Shown: positions 63,982 through 64,000 of the stretch, one piece after another
How the letters are laid out: every line of letters starts with the position of its first letter
How positions within the stretch are numbered: position 1 is the first letter of the stretch
Assembly (NCBI GenBank): GCA_963838805.1
Contig: CAWISK010000013.1
Span: 124,001-188,000 of the forward strand
Direction of reading: 5' to 3'
DNA: 64,000 nucleotides
Source of the DNA: CAVRQM01 sp963838805
Lineage (GTDB): Bacteria > Pseudomonadota > Alphaproteobacteria > Acetobacterales > Acetobacteraceae
The notes under the pieces: model-generated
What the model was told of the DNA's origin: nothing
The model's input: only the letters and a program-made list of their open reading frames with translations
Databases searched by the model: none
Position numbers and translations under genes: made by a program

Positions 63982-64000
63982 ATGGCGAGTGCTACAGCCG
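63982..64000 (+). CDS. Possible start of the next gene (partial)
   Basis: ATG at 63982 is preceded by GGAGA six bases upstream and continues for six codons (MASATA) to the window edge. Too short to identify; alternative starts at 63962 and 63970 exist in other frames. Confidence 0.3.

Overview
The window is a GC-rich (by eye roughly two-thirds G+C) bacterial chromosome segment with about 65 protein genes and one tRNA-Arg. Gene content (phasin, UbiK, COG1565/MidA methyltransferase, DUF4170, DUF1127, YbjN, heterotetrameric sarcosine oxidase) and the order hldD-lgt-midA-pgeF-lipoprotein-prs point to an alphaproteobacterium, most likely Rhodospirillales/Acetobacteraceae. No phage, insertion sequence, CRISPR array or rRNA operon was found.

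Layout. 1-2648 (minus): ybjN-proC-tetR-phasin. 2838-10156: ubiK diverges from hldD-lgt-midA-pgeF-lipoprotein, then prs, a histidine phosphatase and an aldose 1-epimerase. 10157-11500: decay zone with two pseudogenes. 11511-24710: two divergent operons for N-demethylation. The minus operon encodes DUF4170, a TMADH-type flavoprotein, a Rieske oxygenase, a CocE-like hydrolase and a solute-binding protein; the plus operon encodes soxBDAG and a GbcB-like reductase. 24731-28601: ICMT-like membrane protein, hldE, a permease and DUF305. 28727-31632: DUF6790 protein and a polar amino-acid ABC importer without an ATPase, of lower GC. 31780-41700: tsaC-cysQ, pepA-holC, a LysR/DUF1127 pair, a large secreted protein, citrate synthase, an AT-rich gap and an orphan gene. 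41687-47290: ribose-type ABC transporter, GntR regulator and an enolase-superfamily enzyme. 47342-52599: tRNA-Arg, a secreted beta-propeller, an aldo-keto reductase, LysR/pirin and DUF1993. 52655-55212: secD-secF. 55358-60909: Gfo/Idh/MocA oxidoreductase, a thiY-type ABC importer without an ATPase, iolE and an SDR. 61038-63913: TPR protein, cysK and a rhodanese.

The strongest functional theme is stepwise N-demethylation. A Rieske oxygenase with its reductase would act on a quaternary ammonium substrate, the TMADH-like flavoprotein on the dimethyl product, and SoxABDG on the monomethyl (sarcosine-like) product. The co-directional CocE hydrolase and solute-binding protein suggest that the substrate may enter as an ester or amide conjugate. 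Two further catabolic blocks (sugar-acid type and inositol type) suggest a versatile soil or plant-associated heterotroph.

About eighteen genes are split by single-base indels, including normally essential secD, secF, hldE and tsaC. Each resolves into one full-length protein after a one-base correction, so most breaks are probably consensus errors rather than decay. I annotate these as one CDS over the full span and name the break. The 10.2-11.5 kb zone is different: it has several disruptions per gene and lower GC, and looks truly degraded.
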